Positions 24,351-32,789 of a stretch of DNA of 64,000 nucleotides are shown here, piece by piece. A program made the translations under genes and the position numbers. This DNA is from NORP259 sp041398705 (GTDB taxonomy: Bacteria; Planctomycetota; UBA1135; GCA-002686595). The stretch's first letter is position 1. Every line of letters starts with the position of its first letter. The stretch is taken from the NCBI GenBank assembly GCA_041398705.1, contig JAWKUI010000003.1, positions 186,001 to 250,000 on the forward strand, written 5' to 3'. The notes below the pieces were generated by a model. The model was not told the DNA's origin, did no database searches, and saw only the letters and a program-made list of their open reading frames with translations.

Positions 24351-26114
24351 TTAGAAGAGGCCAACCACGCGCCCGTTCGCGTCCACGTCGACGTTGCGAT
24401 ACGCAGGCGTCATGCCGAGGCCGGGCATGGTGCGCATGGCGCCGAGCAGCGGATAGATGAAACCCGCGCCCACCGAGGCGCGCACTTCGCGCACGCGCAC
24501 GGTGTGGCCGCTCGGTGCCCCCTTCAGGTCGGGATCCTGGCTGATCGACAGGTGCGTTTTCGCCATGCAGATCGGCAGTTCCCCCCAGCCGTGCCGCTCG
24601 AAGTTCTTGATCTGCGCTTCGGCGACTCCGTCGTATTTGACGTCGGCGGCCTGGTAGATCTCCTTCGCAATGATCTCGATCTTGCCGCGGATGGACAGGT
24701 TGAGCGGGTAGAGGAATTGGAAGTCCGACGGTTGTTCGGCGGCGCGCACGACCGCTTCGGCCAGGGCTCGGGCGCCTTCGCCGCCGTGGGCCCAGTGGCT
24801 GGTGGGCACCGCGTCGAGGGCTCCAGCGGCTTTCGCGTGTTTCTGGATCAGCGCGATCTCGGCTTCGGTGTCTTCGCTGAAGAGGTTGATCGCCACGACC
24901 ACGGGCACGCCGAAGCGGCGCGCGTTGCGGATGTGCGCGGTCAGGTTGGCCATGCCCTTCTCGAGGAGTTCGAGGTTCTCCTCGCGGTAGGCCTTGTCGA
25001 GGGAACGGCCGGGGATGACCTGGGGGCCGCCGCCGTGCATCTTGAGCGCGCGCACGGTCGCCACGAGCACCACGGCGTCGGGCTTGAGGCCCGAGTAGCG
25101 GCACTTGATGTCGAAGAACTTCTCCATGCCGATATCGGCGCCGAAGCCCGATTCGGTCACCACGTAGTCGCCCAGGCTCAGGGCCAGGCGGTCGGCGAGG
25201 ATCGACGAGTTGCCGTGGGCGATGTTGGCGAAGGGACCGGCGTGGATGAACGCGGCTTGGCCTTCGAGGGTCTGCATCATGTTCGGATGCAGGCTGTCTT
25301 TCATCAGCACGGTGAGGGCGCCGGCGACTTCGATGTCCTCCATCGTGATCGGGTCGCCACCTTTGCTGGTGCCGATGACGATCTTGCCGATGCGCTCGCG
25401 CAGGTTGCGCAGGGCGGAGTGGTAATCGGTGCCATCGACGAGGGCCAGGATCGCCATGAGCTCGCTGGCGACGGTGATGTCGAAGGCGGCTTCGCGCGGT
25501 TTGCCGTCAAGCGGGCCGCCGAGGCCGATGAGCACGTTGCGCAGGGCGCGGTCGTTGACGTCGAGTACGCGGTTCCACTGGATGCGGTACTGGTCGATCG
25601 CGAGGCGCTTGAGTCCGCGCTCGGCGAGCTGCGCGTCGGTGCTGCGGGACTCGTGGTAGAAGCGCGCGTCGATGGCGGCGGCGGCGAGGTTGTGCGCCGC
25701 GGTGATCGCGTGGTTGTCGCCCGTCAGGTGCAGGTTGAAATCCTCCATCGGGATCACCTGGCTGTAGCCGCCGCCGGCCGCGCCACCTTTGATGCCGAAG
25801 GTGGGGCCCATGGAGGGCTGGCGGATGGCCGCGATCGCCTCGTGCCCGAGTTTGCCCAGACCCTGCACCAGGCCGATGGTCGTGGTGGTTTTGCCCTCAC
25901 CGAGCGGGGTGGGGGTGATCGCCGTCACGTCGATGTACTTGCCGCGGCGCTTGTCCTTGAGCGTCGGCAGGATGTCGAGGTGCACCTTGGCCTTGTCGTG
26001 GCCGTAGGGGATCAAGTAGCGCGTGTCGATGCCCAGTCGGCTGGCGATTTCGGCGATCGGGCGGACGGTGGCGGCTTGGGCGATATCCAGGTCCGAGGGG
26101 ACGGAGGCACTCAT
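24351..26114 (-). CDS. fhs: Formate-tetrahydrofolate ligase
   Basis: A 587-residue enzyme that makes 10-formyltetrahydrofolate from formate, ATP and tetrahydrofolate in one-carbon metabolism. The P-loop TPTPLGEGKTTTTIGL lies near residues 67-82, followed by RQPSMGPTFGIKGGAAGGGY and DFNLHLTGD, all hallmarks of Fhs. Length is slightly above the usual 557 residues, the excess being N-terminal. The ATG at 26114 matches the family N terminus (DLDIAQAATVRPIAEIA). It is monocistronic as far as can be seen, divergent from a Gly-rich exported protein gene. The 3' end faces a hairpin. Confidence 0.97.
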   Translation of the reverse strand: MSASVPSDLDIAQAATVRPIAEIASRLGIDTRYLIPYGHDKAKVHLDILPTLKDKRRGKYIDVTAITPTPLGEGKTTTTIGLVQGLGKLGHEAIAAIRQPSMGPTFGIKGGAAGGGYSQVIPMEDFNLHLTGDNHAITAAHNLAAAAIDARFYHESRSTDAQLAERGLKRLAIDQYRIQWNRVLDVNDRALRNVLIGLGGPLDGKPREAAFDITVASELMAILALVDGTDYHSALRNLRERIGKIVIGTSKGGDPITMEDIEVAGALTVLMKDSLHPNMMQTLEGQAAFIHAGPFANIAHGNSSILADRLALSLGDYVVTESGFGADIGMEKFFDIKCRYSGLKPDAVVLVATVRALKMHGGGPQVIPGRSLDKAYREENLELLEKGMANLTAHIRNARRFGVPVVVAINLFSEDTEAEIALIQKHAKAAGALDAVPTSHWAHGGEGARALAEAVVRAAEQPSDFQFLYPLNLSIRGKIEIIAKEIYQAADVKYDGVAEAQIKNFERHGWGELPICMAKTHLSISQDPDLKGAPSGHTVRVREVRASVGAGFIYPLLGAMRTMPGLGMTPAYRNVDVDANGRVVGLF

Positions 26115-26245
26115 GGGTGTTGGGTGGGGAATGGGGTCGCGCAGAATTTTGCGGGATTGTCTGCGACCCGGGAAGGGAAATCCGGTCTTCGGTGTGACGG
26201 GACGCATGGGAGCGGCCCGGCAGGCTTTCAACAAGACGAAGAACC

Positions 26246-27568
26246 ATGAGTGTTTTGAACATCCTGGGGTGGATTTGCCTCAGCCCGGCCCTGGCCGGGG
26301 CGGGACAGGACGGCGCCGGTGTACCCCTTTCCGGGTACTTGGATCTCGAAGAATTCCACGTGGCCGCGGGTGAAACCCGGCATGTGGTGGGGCATCTGGA
26401 TCTGCATTGCCGGGGGGCGATCCGCATCGAAGGGCGTTTGGTGATGGATGCGCCGTCGGGCCCGGCTTCCCTGGAAGCCGGGGACTTCCGGTTGGCGAGC
26501 GAGACCGCCATCTTCATCAGCGGCGCGGTGCTCGGTGCGGGCGGTGCCCCCGTCGCGGGCACGCAATTCGACGAAAGCACGTGCCGACAACGCGGCGGCG
26601 CCGGCAGCGACATCTTCTTGAGCGCGCCGTCCCTGGTTATCGACGGCATCGTGGTCGCGGGCAACGGCGGAGCTTCCGCGCCCAACGGTGTCGGCGGACG
26701 CGGCGGACACATCGAAGTGATCGGTTGCGCGGTCAGTCCCCACCCCCAAGCCCGCCGCGATGCGTCGGGTCGTTGGCGCGATAGCGGGCTGTACGCGGGC
26801 AATGGCGGTGGACATGTGGCCCCGCCGACCATCCGCACCATCCCCGCCGGCGCGGGGGGTGCGGGTGGTGATGTGCGCATGCGCCCTTGGGAGGAGCCGA
26901 TGTTGCTGGCGGAATCGTCGACTGCTGGATGGACTGCGTGTCTGCAAGGCGTGCGCAACGCAGGCCGCCGGCGGGGCGCAGCCCCGGTGACAGGTGGCAA
27001 TGGAAACACTGGGGCGCCGGGCACTTCCATCAGAGCAGGCAATGGTCTGCCGGGTAATGCGGGCGCCAATGGCACCGCGCAGAATCCTGCCGGTTCACCT
27101 GGGGGAGCGGGCGGACCCGGCGGTTCGGCCATTGGTGGCGCGGGTCTTTCCGGTGGGGATGGTGAGGATGATTGTCCAAACGGGACGGGCGGAACGGGCG
27201 GAAGCGGCGGCGTGGGCGGCTCTGCCACCGCTGGGCACGGCGGCAATGGTGGGCATGGCGGCAGTGCGTACTTCGATCCCATTCAAATGGTGTTCATCGG
27301 CCCCGGGGGTCCGGGTGGCGATGGTGGTCATGGTGGCACCGCGACTGGGGGAACCGGAGGTTCGGGTGGCAACGGAGGATCTCCGGATGGAGCGGAAGGG
27401 AATGGTGGTCCGGGTGGTCAAGGGACCTTTGGTCGTGGTGGCCAAGGGGGCCGGGGCGGCCAGGGCATGTTTGGCTTCGAGAGAGATGGAGCCGTAGGCT
27501 TGGCCGGAGAATTTCACTTCGGCTCGCAGGGCTTGCATGGCCAGCCGGGCGGACCCTGTCCTCAGTAG
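26246..27568 (+). CDS. Exported glycine-rich repeat protein
   Basis: A 440-residue protein with a signal-like N terminus (MSVLNILGWICLSPALAGAG). Residues 20-240 look like a beta-structured region. The last 180 or so residues are GGX repeats dominated by Gly with Ala, Ser, Asn, Thr and Asp (for example GTGGTGGSGGVGGSATAGHG), reminiscent of collagen-like or PE_PGRS glycine-rich proteins and probably forming an extended or polyglycine-II-like surface structure. It is followed 40 bases later by another exported protein gene. Such repeats may vary in length between strains. No enzymatic motif was seen. Confidence 0.65.
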   Translation: MSVLNILGWICLSPALAGAGQDGAGVPLSGYLDLEEFHVAAGETRHVVGHLDLHCRGAIRIEGRLVMDAPSGPASLEAGDFRLASETAIFISGAVLGAGGAPVAGTQFDESTCRQRGGAGSDIFLSAPSLVIDGIVVAGNGGASAPNGVGGRGGHIEVIGCAVSPHPQARRDASGRWRDSGLYAGNGGGHVAPPTIRTIPAGAGGAGGDVRMRPWEEPMLLAESSTAGWTACLQGVRNAGRRRGAAPVTGGNGNTGAPGTSIRAGNGLPGNAGANGTAQNPAGSPGGAGGPGGSAIGGAGLSGGDGEDDCPNGTGGTGGSGGVGGSATAGHGGNGGHGGSAYFDPIQMVFIGPGGPGGDGGHGGTATGGTGGSGGNGGSPDGAEGNGGPGGQGTFGRGGQGGRGGQGMFGFERDGAVGLAGEFHFGSQGLHGQPGGPCPQ

Positions 27569-27594
27569 TGCCCAAGAACGGATACCCATTTGAA

Positions 27595-27600
27595 AAGGAG
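27595..27600 (+). promoter_or_regulatory. Shine-Dalgarno site of the 27609 gene
   Basis: AAGGAG stands 8 bases before the ATG at 27609. It is one of the few strong ribosome sites in the window. Confidence 0.6.
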
Positions 27601-27608
27601 CGATCGCA

Positions 27609-29579
27609 ATGCAGTGCAAATCCAGAATATTCGTAAGCATCCTCATTACGGCATGCCTACTGATAGGGTTCCTTTGCACGGGTTGGAGGAACTTCTCTAG
27701 GGAGGAGGGAGGCTTGCGAATCGCAGCTCCCGAGCGGGAAGCCGCCTTGCCTGGGGACTCGGGTTCGAGTGAATTGAGTGGGGGCGAAGTGGAACAGGCC
27801 CGCCTTGCGGCCCCTGCTTCCCCCCGCACCTTGTCTGGTTTGCCTACCAGCGTCGAAGCTCCCCGCCGGGAGTTGCTCCTGGTGGACGACCAGTTGGGTT
27901 TGCCCCTGCCCGATGTGGAAGCCTCATACTGGCTACGAGAGCGCGAAGTGGCCAAGGGGACGAGCGATGGGGATGGTCGCCTGGTACTCTCGGATGAGGT
28001 GACCTGCGACCGGGTACGGTTTCGAGGGGTGTGTGTCGCAGGCAGCCTCGAGGTGCGCTTGGAGACCGCAGGTGGTCCCCAGCGCATTGCGTTGCCCGGC
28101 ATGGTGTCGCTTCGGGGGCGAATCGATGGACAGATTTGGGATGCGCCCTGGCAGGGACAGGCAATGTTGGTCGCCGAGCAAGGCGAACCGTGCCTTGCGC
28201 AAGTCCATTGCCAAGATGATGGCAGTTTCGAGCTGTACCTGCCGATCGCCCAAACGGGTAGCCAGCCCCAATTGCTCGTGATGCATCCCGCCAGCGAGGT
28301 TTGGCAGCGCAGTCTCTCGATTGCGGCGCTGGACGTGGACCTAGGACGAATTCCGTTGAAGGCGGGCTTGCAGATCCAGGGGGAGCTCGAGAGCCCTTTT
28401 CCAGAGGACAAACGCGCGGATCGGGTTTGGATTCGCAGGCAGGGATTGGGAACGATCTTGGACAGTGGGGAAGGCCAAATTGCCAAGGGCAAGGACCATT
28501 GGTTCCGGGCCATGCGCAGTGTTCCGTTCGATGCAAATGGCCACTTCCTGGCCTCGGGGTTGCGGCCCGGGACCTATGAGTTGACGCTGGCTCCGCCCAT
28601 GGGGGCGGAGTGGCTTTGCGACCCGGAATTCTCCAGGGAACTGCCGCTCACGGTACAGCTCGAATCCTCGGTAACCGGGTTGGTGCTGCACGAACCCTGG
28701 GCCTTGGTCGAAGTGCGGGTTCCAGTGCAGTCGCCGGTGGATGTGATCACGGGCACCGCGGAATTCGGACGGTTCCGATCGGGCCTGCGGATTCACCTCG
28801 GCAGGCAGGGTCTGCAACCGCTGATCGCACTTCAACCCGGGATCCCTTGGTCCATGCGCCTAGATGCGGGCGTGCGGTTTGAACCCCTGGGCGTCGAGTT
28901 GCCGGCGATGGAAGCGGGTACCTGGCAATCTCTCGACCTTGCGTTCCAGGCGAGTACCAAGGTTCCTGGTTCGATCCTTGTGCGCGTCCGGGGACTGGAT
29001 GGGCAGTGGCTGTATGAGAGCCGCGAGGTTCGAAGTGGTGTGCGACTCTGGCATTTGGGTCCGGAAGGTTTTGAATGCCTGAACGCATTCAAGATGGAGG
29101 CGGATCCGGAGGGTGAACGGATTGTGGATCTGGAGGCCGGTGAGTATTGGATCGAGGTGCATCCCCATGGAGATGCCGACATCCGATCTTCCTGGGTGCG
29201 TGCAGAGGCGGCGGTTTCCGTAAGAGCCGGTGAGCAAGCCAAAGTCGAACTGCAGATGCACAAGGGGGTGCAATTGGGCCTGAGGATTTCGGCGGAAAAA
29301 GCCGCCGAGTGGCGGAACCGGTCTGTGGGGCTGCTGAATGAGGATCGCAGGGCTGCACTTGGCCCCGCCCGCAACGAAGGCGGGCCGAACAGGGACTCGA
29401 TCCGCAATCCGCTCTCAGGAACGTTTGCGGCCGATGGCCAATTGCTCTTCAGAGAACCTACTGTGCCCGGGAACTACAAAATCGTGGTCTGGCCGAGCCA
29501 CTCAGGTGGCATTCCTTGGGAACAGGAGATCGAGCTGAAGGGCCAGGGCCTGCAGTGGGTGGACCTGGACGTGCACTGA
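27609..29579 (+). CDS. Membrane-anchored exported protein with carboxypeptidase-regulatory-like modules
   Basis: A 656-residue protein with an N-terminal membrane anchor or signal (residues 7-25, IFVSILITACLLIGFLCTG), a disordered Ala/Pro/Ser linker and then beta-rich modules such as PLPDVEASYW, SDGDGRLVLS, FDANGHFLASGLRPGTYELT and FREPTVPGNYKIVVWP, resembling carboxypeptidase-regulatory-like or SdrD B-like folds. Architecture parallels the exported part of the 18773 sigma fusion. Base composition is visibly less GC-rich than its neighbours. Its stop is followed by a hairpin and then the convergent UbiB-like gene. No catalytic site was recognised. Confidence 0.6.
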   Translation: MQCKSRIFVSILITACLLIGFLCTGWRNFSREEGGLRIAAPEREAALPGDSGSSELSGGEVEQARLAAPASPRTLSGLPTSVEAPRRELLLVDDQLGLPLPDVEASYWLREREVAKGTSDGDGRLVLSDEVTCDRVRFRGVCVAGSLEVRLETAGGPQRIALPGMVSLRGRIDGQIWDAPWQGQAMLVAEQGEPCLAQVHCQDDGSFELYLPIAQTGSQPQLLVMHPASEVWQRSLSIAALDVDLGRIPLKAGLQIQGELESPFPEDKRADRVWIRRQGLGTILDSGEGQIAKGKDHWFRAMRSVPFDANGHFLASGLRPGTYELTLAPPMGAEWLCDPEFSRELPLTVQLESSVTGLVLHEPWALVEVRVPVQSPVDVITGTAEFGRFRSGLRIHLGRQGLQPLIALQPGIPWSMRLDAGVRFEPLGVELPAMEAGTWQSLDLAFQASTKVPGSILVRVRGLDGQWLYESREVRSGVRLWHLGPEGFECLNAFKMEADPEGERIVDLEAGEYWIEVHPHGDADIRSSWVRAEAAVSVRAGEQAKVELQMHKGVQLGLRISAEKAAEWRNRSVGLLNEDRRAALGPARNEGGPNRDSIRNPLSGTFAADGQLLFREPTVPGNYKIVVWPSHSGGIPWEQEIELKGQGLQWVDLDVH

Positions 29580-29596
29580 CGGGGCCTATCGCACGG

Positions 29597-29613
29597 CCGG
29601 GGTTGGTCCCCGG
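29597..29613. terminator. Short GC hairpin between convergent genes
   Basis: CCGGGG pairs with CCCCGG around TTGGT, between the stop of the exported protein and the stop of the UbiB-like gene. No T-run follows, so termination is only suggested. Confidence 0.35.
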
Positions 29614-31266
29614 TCAGTGCGGCGGGCGTTTGCCGAGTTGGGAGAGCAGGCGGATGCCGTGCAGCAGGGCGACGGCGGTGGCTACGAAGCCCAGGACGGA
29701 GATGCCGAGGATCGTGGGCGGGGCTTTGAGGGCCCACATGATCGAGCCGCCCAGCAGCATCGCGGCGCAGAGGATGCCGGAGACGAGGCGTTCGACGGTG
29801 ACTTCGAGGCCCTTGTGCTGCAGGTCGACGCTGGGGGCGTGGCTGAGGAAGCGGCGGGAGAAATCGTCGAGGGTGCCGGGCAAGCGTTCGAGCAGTCGGG
29901 TCCAATCGCGGCCGGCGTCCCAGATGCGTTGCATCTGGGCGCGGGGGGAATGGCGGCGCTTGATGGCGCGTTCGCAGTAGGGGCGTAGGATCTCGACCAG
30001 GTTGAAGTCGCGGTCGAGGCTGCGCGAGGTGCCGTCGAGCATGACGAGCACTTTGATCAGCAGGGAGAGGGGGCCCGGCAGGGTGATGTGGTGGGTCCGG
30101 ATCAGGGCGGTGAACTGCCCGAGCATCTGGGCCGCATCGAGTTGACCGAAGGGGGTGCCGGCGAGCTCCTCCTGGAGTTCGGTCAGTTCGCGGCGTAGGG
30201 CGGTCTCGTCGCAATCCCCGGGCACCGACCCGAGGCGCAGTACGGCGCGGGTGATGGTGTCCGCGTCGCTGCGCACGAAACCGATCAGCAGGTCGACCAG
30301 GTCGTCGAGGGTGTCTTCGTCGAGGCGGCCGACCATGCCGAAGTCGAGCAGGCCCACCGAGCCATCAGGCAACAGCAGTACGTTGCCCGGATGGGGGTCC
30401 GCGTGGAACAGCCGGTCGCGGAAGACCATGTCGAGGAAAGCCCGGGCGCCGGTGAGGGCCACGTCCCCGGGGTCGAGTCCCTCGCGCAGAATGCGGTCGC
30501 GGTCGGAAACCGGGAACCCCGGCAGGTACTCCATCGTGAGCACGCGGCTGCCGGAGAAGTCAGGGTAGGTGGCGGGGATGCGCACGCTTTCGTTGCCCGC
30601 GAAGTTGCGCTCGAAGGCCTGTTGGTTGCGCAGCTCGCGGCGGAAATCCAGTTCGCGCAGCAGGGTGCGTTTGGTTTCCTGGGCCAGGACCACCGGGGCG
30701 TAGAGGGCCATCTCGGGATCGTGCTCTTCGAGGAAGCGCGCGAGGTGCATCAGGATCGCTAGGTCGGTTTCGATCTTTTGCACGATGCCGGGGTGCTGCA
30801 CCTTGACGACAACGTGGGTGCCGTCGGGCAACTGAGCGCGGTGCACCTGACCGATGGAGGCGGAAGCCAACGGCTCGGCGTTCCAATTCAGGAAGAGCTC
30901 GCGGCACGGGGCCCCCAGCTCCTCTTCGATGATCGCCTCGATCTCTTCTTGGGGGCTCGGCGGGGTGCCGGCCTGCAAGGCTTCGAGCGACTGCGCGATA
31001 TCCGGGGGAATCACGTCCGGGCGGGTGGAGAGCACCTGGCCGACCTTGATGAAGGCGGGGCCCAGTTCCTCGCACGCACGGCGGATGCGGTCGCCCAGGG
31101 GCAGGTCGGCGAGTTCGGACAGGTCTTCGTGTCCGAGCCAACGCTTGAGGAAGTCGGGCTCGAGCCGATCGAGCCGTTGGGCCAAGCCGTGCCGGGCCAG
31201 CACCGCGACGATCTGGGCGAACCGCTTGGTGTCGCGCTGGTAGTGGGCGAGGGAGGTCAGGCGCAT
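29614..31266 (-). CDS. UbiB/ABC1/AarF family protein kinase-like
   Basis: A 550-residue member of the UbiB (ADCK) atypical kinase family. Hallmarks in order are the KxGQ motif (AFIKVGQVLSTRPDVIP), the Ala/Gly-rich loop region ASIGQVHRA, VVVKVQHPG, the catalytic HADPHPGN and metal-binding LDFGMVG. Two hydrophobic C-terminal helices (about 495-545) anchor it in the membrane, as in bacterial UbiB. Family members support quinone biosynthesis or lipid handling through ATPase activity. ATG 31266 is preferred over an upstream TTG because a TACATT box sits 7 bases before it. Confidence 0.9.
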   Translation of the reverse strand: MRLTSLAHYQRDTKRFAQIVAVLARHGLAQRLDRLEPDFLKRWLGHEDLSELADLPLGDRIRRACEELGPAFIKVGQVLSTRPDVIPPDIAQSLEALQAGTPPSPQEEIEAIIEEELGAPCRELFLNWNAEPLASASIGQVHRAQLPDGTHVVVKVQHPGIVQKIETDLAILMHLARFLEEHDPEMALYAPVVLAQETKRTLLRELDFRRELRNQQAFERNFAGNESVRIPATYPDFSGSRVLTMEYLPGFPVSDRDRILREGLDPGDVALTGARAFLDMVFRDRLFHADPHPGNVLLLPDGSVGLLDFGMVGRLDEDTLDDLVDLLIGFVRSDADTITRAVLRLGSVPGDCDETALRRELTELQEELAGTPFGQLDAAQMLGQFTALIRTHHITLPGPLSLLIKVLVMLDGTSRSLDRDFNLVEILRPYCERAIKRRHSPRAQMQRIWDAGRDWTRLLERLPGTLDDFSRRFLSHAPSVDLQHKGLEVTVERLVSGILCAAMLLGGSIMWALKAPPTILGISVLGFVATAVALLHGIRLLSQLGKRPPH

Positions 31267-31273
31267 GAGGGGC

Positions 31274-31279
31274 AATGTA
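31274..31279 (-). promoter_or_regulatory. Putative -10 box for leaderless UbiB-like mRNA
   Basis: On the minus strand TACATT ends 7 bases before the ATG at 31266; no Shine-Dalgarno sequence is visible. Confidence 0.35.
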
Positions 31280-31345
31280 GCCCGGATCCCGCCCGATGGG
31301 GTCGCTTACTTGCGAGTCGAAACCCGGGGCCGGCGATTCGCGCTC

Positions 31346-31699
31346 CTACTCGGTGACGTTCAGGGAGGAAAACAGGCCCATGCCGGTCCAGAGTACGAAG
31401 GCGGTCCAGAGGAAGATCTCGGCCGCGATGTGGGATGTCCGCGCTCGGTTCCAGATGGCGAACACTCCGGCTGCGCCGACGGCGATCGAACCGAAAGGCT
31501 GAAAGTCGATGAAGCCGCACGTGGCTCCGTCGTACAGTCGGGCAGCTGCTGGTCCGGCCAGGGGTACCAAAGCGGCCTGAAAGCTAGGCTGGATCCAGAA
31601 GGCGAGCCCGGCGGTAACCCCGTAGGCGATGATCCAGCGCCGAGCGGTCAGGGGGTGAGCGGGGCTTGTATGCGCGCGGGGTTCGGCAGTCGTGTGCAT
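31346..31699 (-). CDS. Small membrane protein, paralogue of the 31761 gene
   Basis: A 117-residue protein with three or four hydrophobic segments (WIIAYGVTAGLAFWI, a middle GSIAVGAAGVFAIW and FLWTAFVLWTGMGLF). A conserved core LVPLAGPAAARLYDGATCGF and the ending SSLNVTE correspond to LVPLAGPTAGRMYGHRCGM and SEINTLE in the adjacent gene, so the two arose by tandem duplication. No named family was recognised. It lies last in a minus-strand run with the c-heme lipoprotein and RND efflux genes, and could be cotranscribed with them, although the 60-base gap leaves room for a separate promoter. Confidence 0.6.
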   Translation of the reverse strand: MHTTAEPRAHTSPAHPLTARRWIIAYGVTAGLAFWIQPSFQAALVPLAGPAAARLYDGATCGFIDFQPFGSIAVGAAGVFAIWNRARTSHIAAEIFLWTAFVLWTGMGLFSSLNVTE

Positions 31700-31760
31700 C
31701 GGGAATATTGACGATTGTCGGAATACTCCTGCATGGTACCGAAGGGCCGGGAATCGGGGC

Positions 31761-32156
31761 CTACTCCAGAGTATTGATCTCCGAAATCAGCCCCGTCAGG
31801 CCCCACGGCACATAGGCAATCCAGAGCAGAATCTCGGTGGTCTTGCGATGCCATCGCAGGTGCGCGGCACCGGCAAGGACGAGGGCCAGCCCAAGCGCCG
31901 CAGCTAAGATCGGCGCTTGATCCACCATGCCGCAACGGTGCCCGTACATGCGGCCGGCGGTGGGGCCAGCCAGGGGCACCAGCAGGCTGATGGCCTGGCG
32001 CCGCATCAAAACGGCGGGGATGGCAATCAGCAGGAAGGCCAGGAGCAGGCGAATCGATCCGCGGCGCCGCCGAGAGGGTCCACCGGTCGGCCCGGATTCC
32101 GGAGCCGGGGTGAGTGCGACCGGAGGGCCGGATGCTTCGTGGGAATCCGGGGCCAT
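31761..32156 (-). CDS. Small membrane protein, paralogue of the 31346 gene
   Basis: A 131-residue protein with an N-terminal soluble, Pro- and Arg-rich tail (GGPSRRRRGS, consistent with a cytoplasmic N terminus) and three or four hydrophobic segments (IRLLLAFLLIAIPAVLM, ILAAALGLALVLAGAAH and TEILLWIAYVPWGLTGLI). It shares LVPLAGP and the C-terminal pattern with its neighbour. It begins 10 bases after the stop of the DUF3365 lipoprotein gene, so it is probably in the same transcript. Function is unknown. Confidence 0.6.
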   Translation of the reverse strand: MAPDSHEASGPPVALTPAPESGPTGGPSRRRRGSIRLLLAFLLIAIPAVLMRRQAISLLVPLAGPTAGRMYGHRCGMVDQAPILAAALGLALVLAGAAHLRWHRKTTEILLWIAYVPWGLTGLISEINTLE

Positions 32157-32166
32157 GGAGACGCGC

Positions 32167-32727
32167 TCAGGGTTTGGGTTCGACGATCAGTGCGCCGCGC
32201 AGATCACCGACCGCATAACCCGTGGCCGCATCTTCCGGGTACCGCTCGGCCAGGGCGGCTTGCACGTCCGCGGGGATCGCGTCCGGCGCGCCGTGGCAGG
32301 TGAGGCAAAGGGCACCGGGGATGTAGAGCGCTTTCATGAACACGGGTTTGCCGTCGATCTCGCCCTGGAAGGTGGGCTTTTCGGGGCTGAGGGTGGCGAG
32401 CACTTCGAGTTCGGCTGCGGTGGGGGTGTTGCGCTCCTTGTTGCGCACGCGCGTGCCGATGCGGCGCACTTGATAGGCGCCGGTGGCCAGGGACTTCGCC
32501 ACTTCCGGCGCGCGGTCGGCGCAGATGCCGATGGCGGCGGCGGGGCCCTTTTCGCCCATGGCGGTCTGCAATTCGCCGAGCAGGGTTTCGCTGAGTCCTT
32601 TGATCAGCCGCTGGGCCTCTTCGACCGGAACGGGCGGCTGGGGAGCGGGCTGGGCCGGAGCTTTTTCGGCGCGGTTGCAGGCGAAGAGGACGAGGGAGAG
32701 GCCGGCGGCGGGGAGGAAGCGCTGCAT
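32167..32727 (-). CDS. DUF3365 (Tll0287-like) c-type heme lipoprotein
   Basis: A 186-residue exported protein with a lipobox-like LVLFAC at residues 12-17, a Pro/Ala linker and a DUF3365 domain. The heme-attachment motif CLTCH follows IPGA about 40 residues from the C terminus, and GYAVGDLRGALIV closes the domain. Members carry one c heme in a PAS-like fold and are thought to sense redox or gases or to serve in electron transfer. It lies 62 bases downstream of the RND transporter gene. A second domain of this type is in the chemoreceptor at 40035-41876. The bases before the ATG are C-rich, not a ribosome site. Confidence 0.85.
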   Translation of the reverse strand: MQRFLPAAGLSLVLFACNRAEKAPAQPAPQPPVPVEEAQRLIKGLSETLLGELQTAMGEKGPAAAIGICADRAPEVAKSLATGAYQVRRIGTRVRNKERNTPTAAELEVLATLSPEKPTFQGEIDGKPVFMKALYIPGALCLTCHGAPDAIPADVQAALAERYPEDAATGYAVGDLRGALIVEPKP

Positions 32728-32789
32728 GGGAGGGTGGGGCTGGAAACGATCCGGGCCGACGCGGAGGCGGCGGCCCGGGTGAAGTTCGA

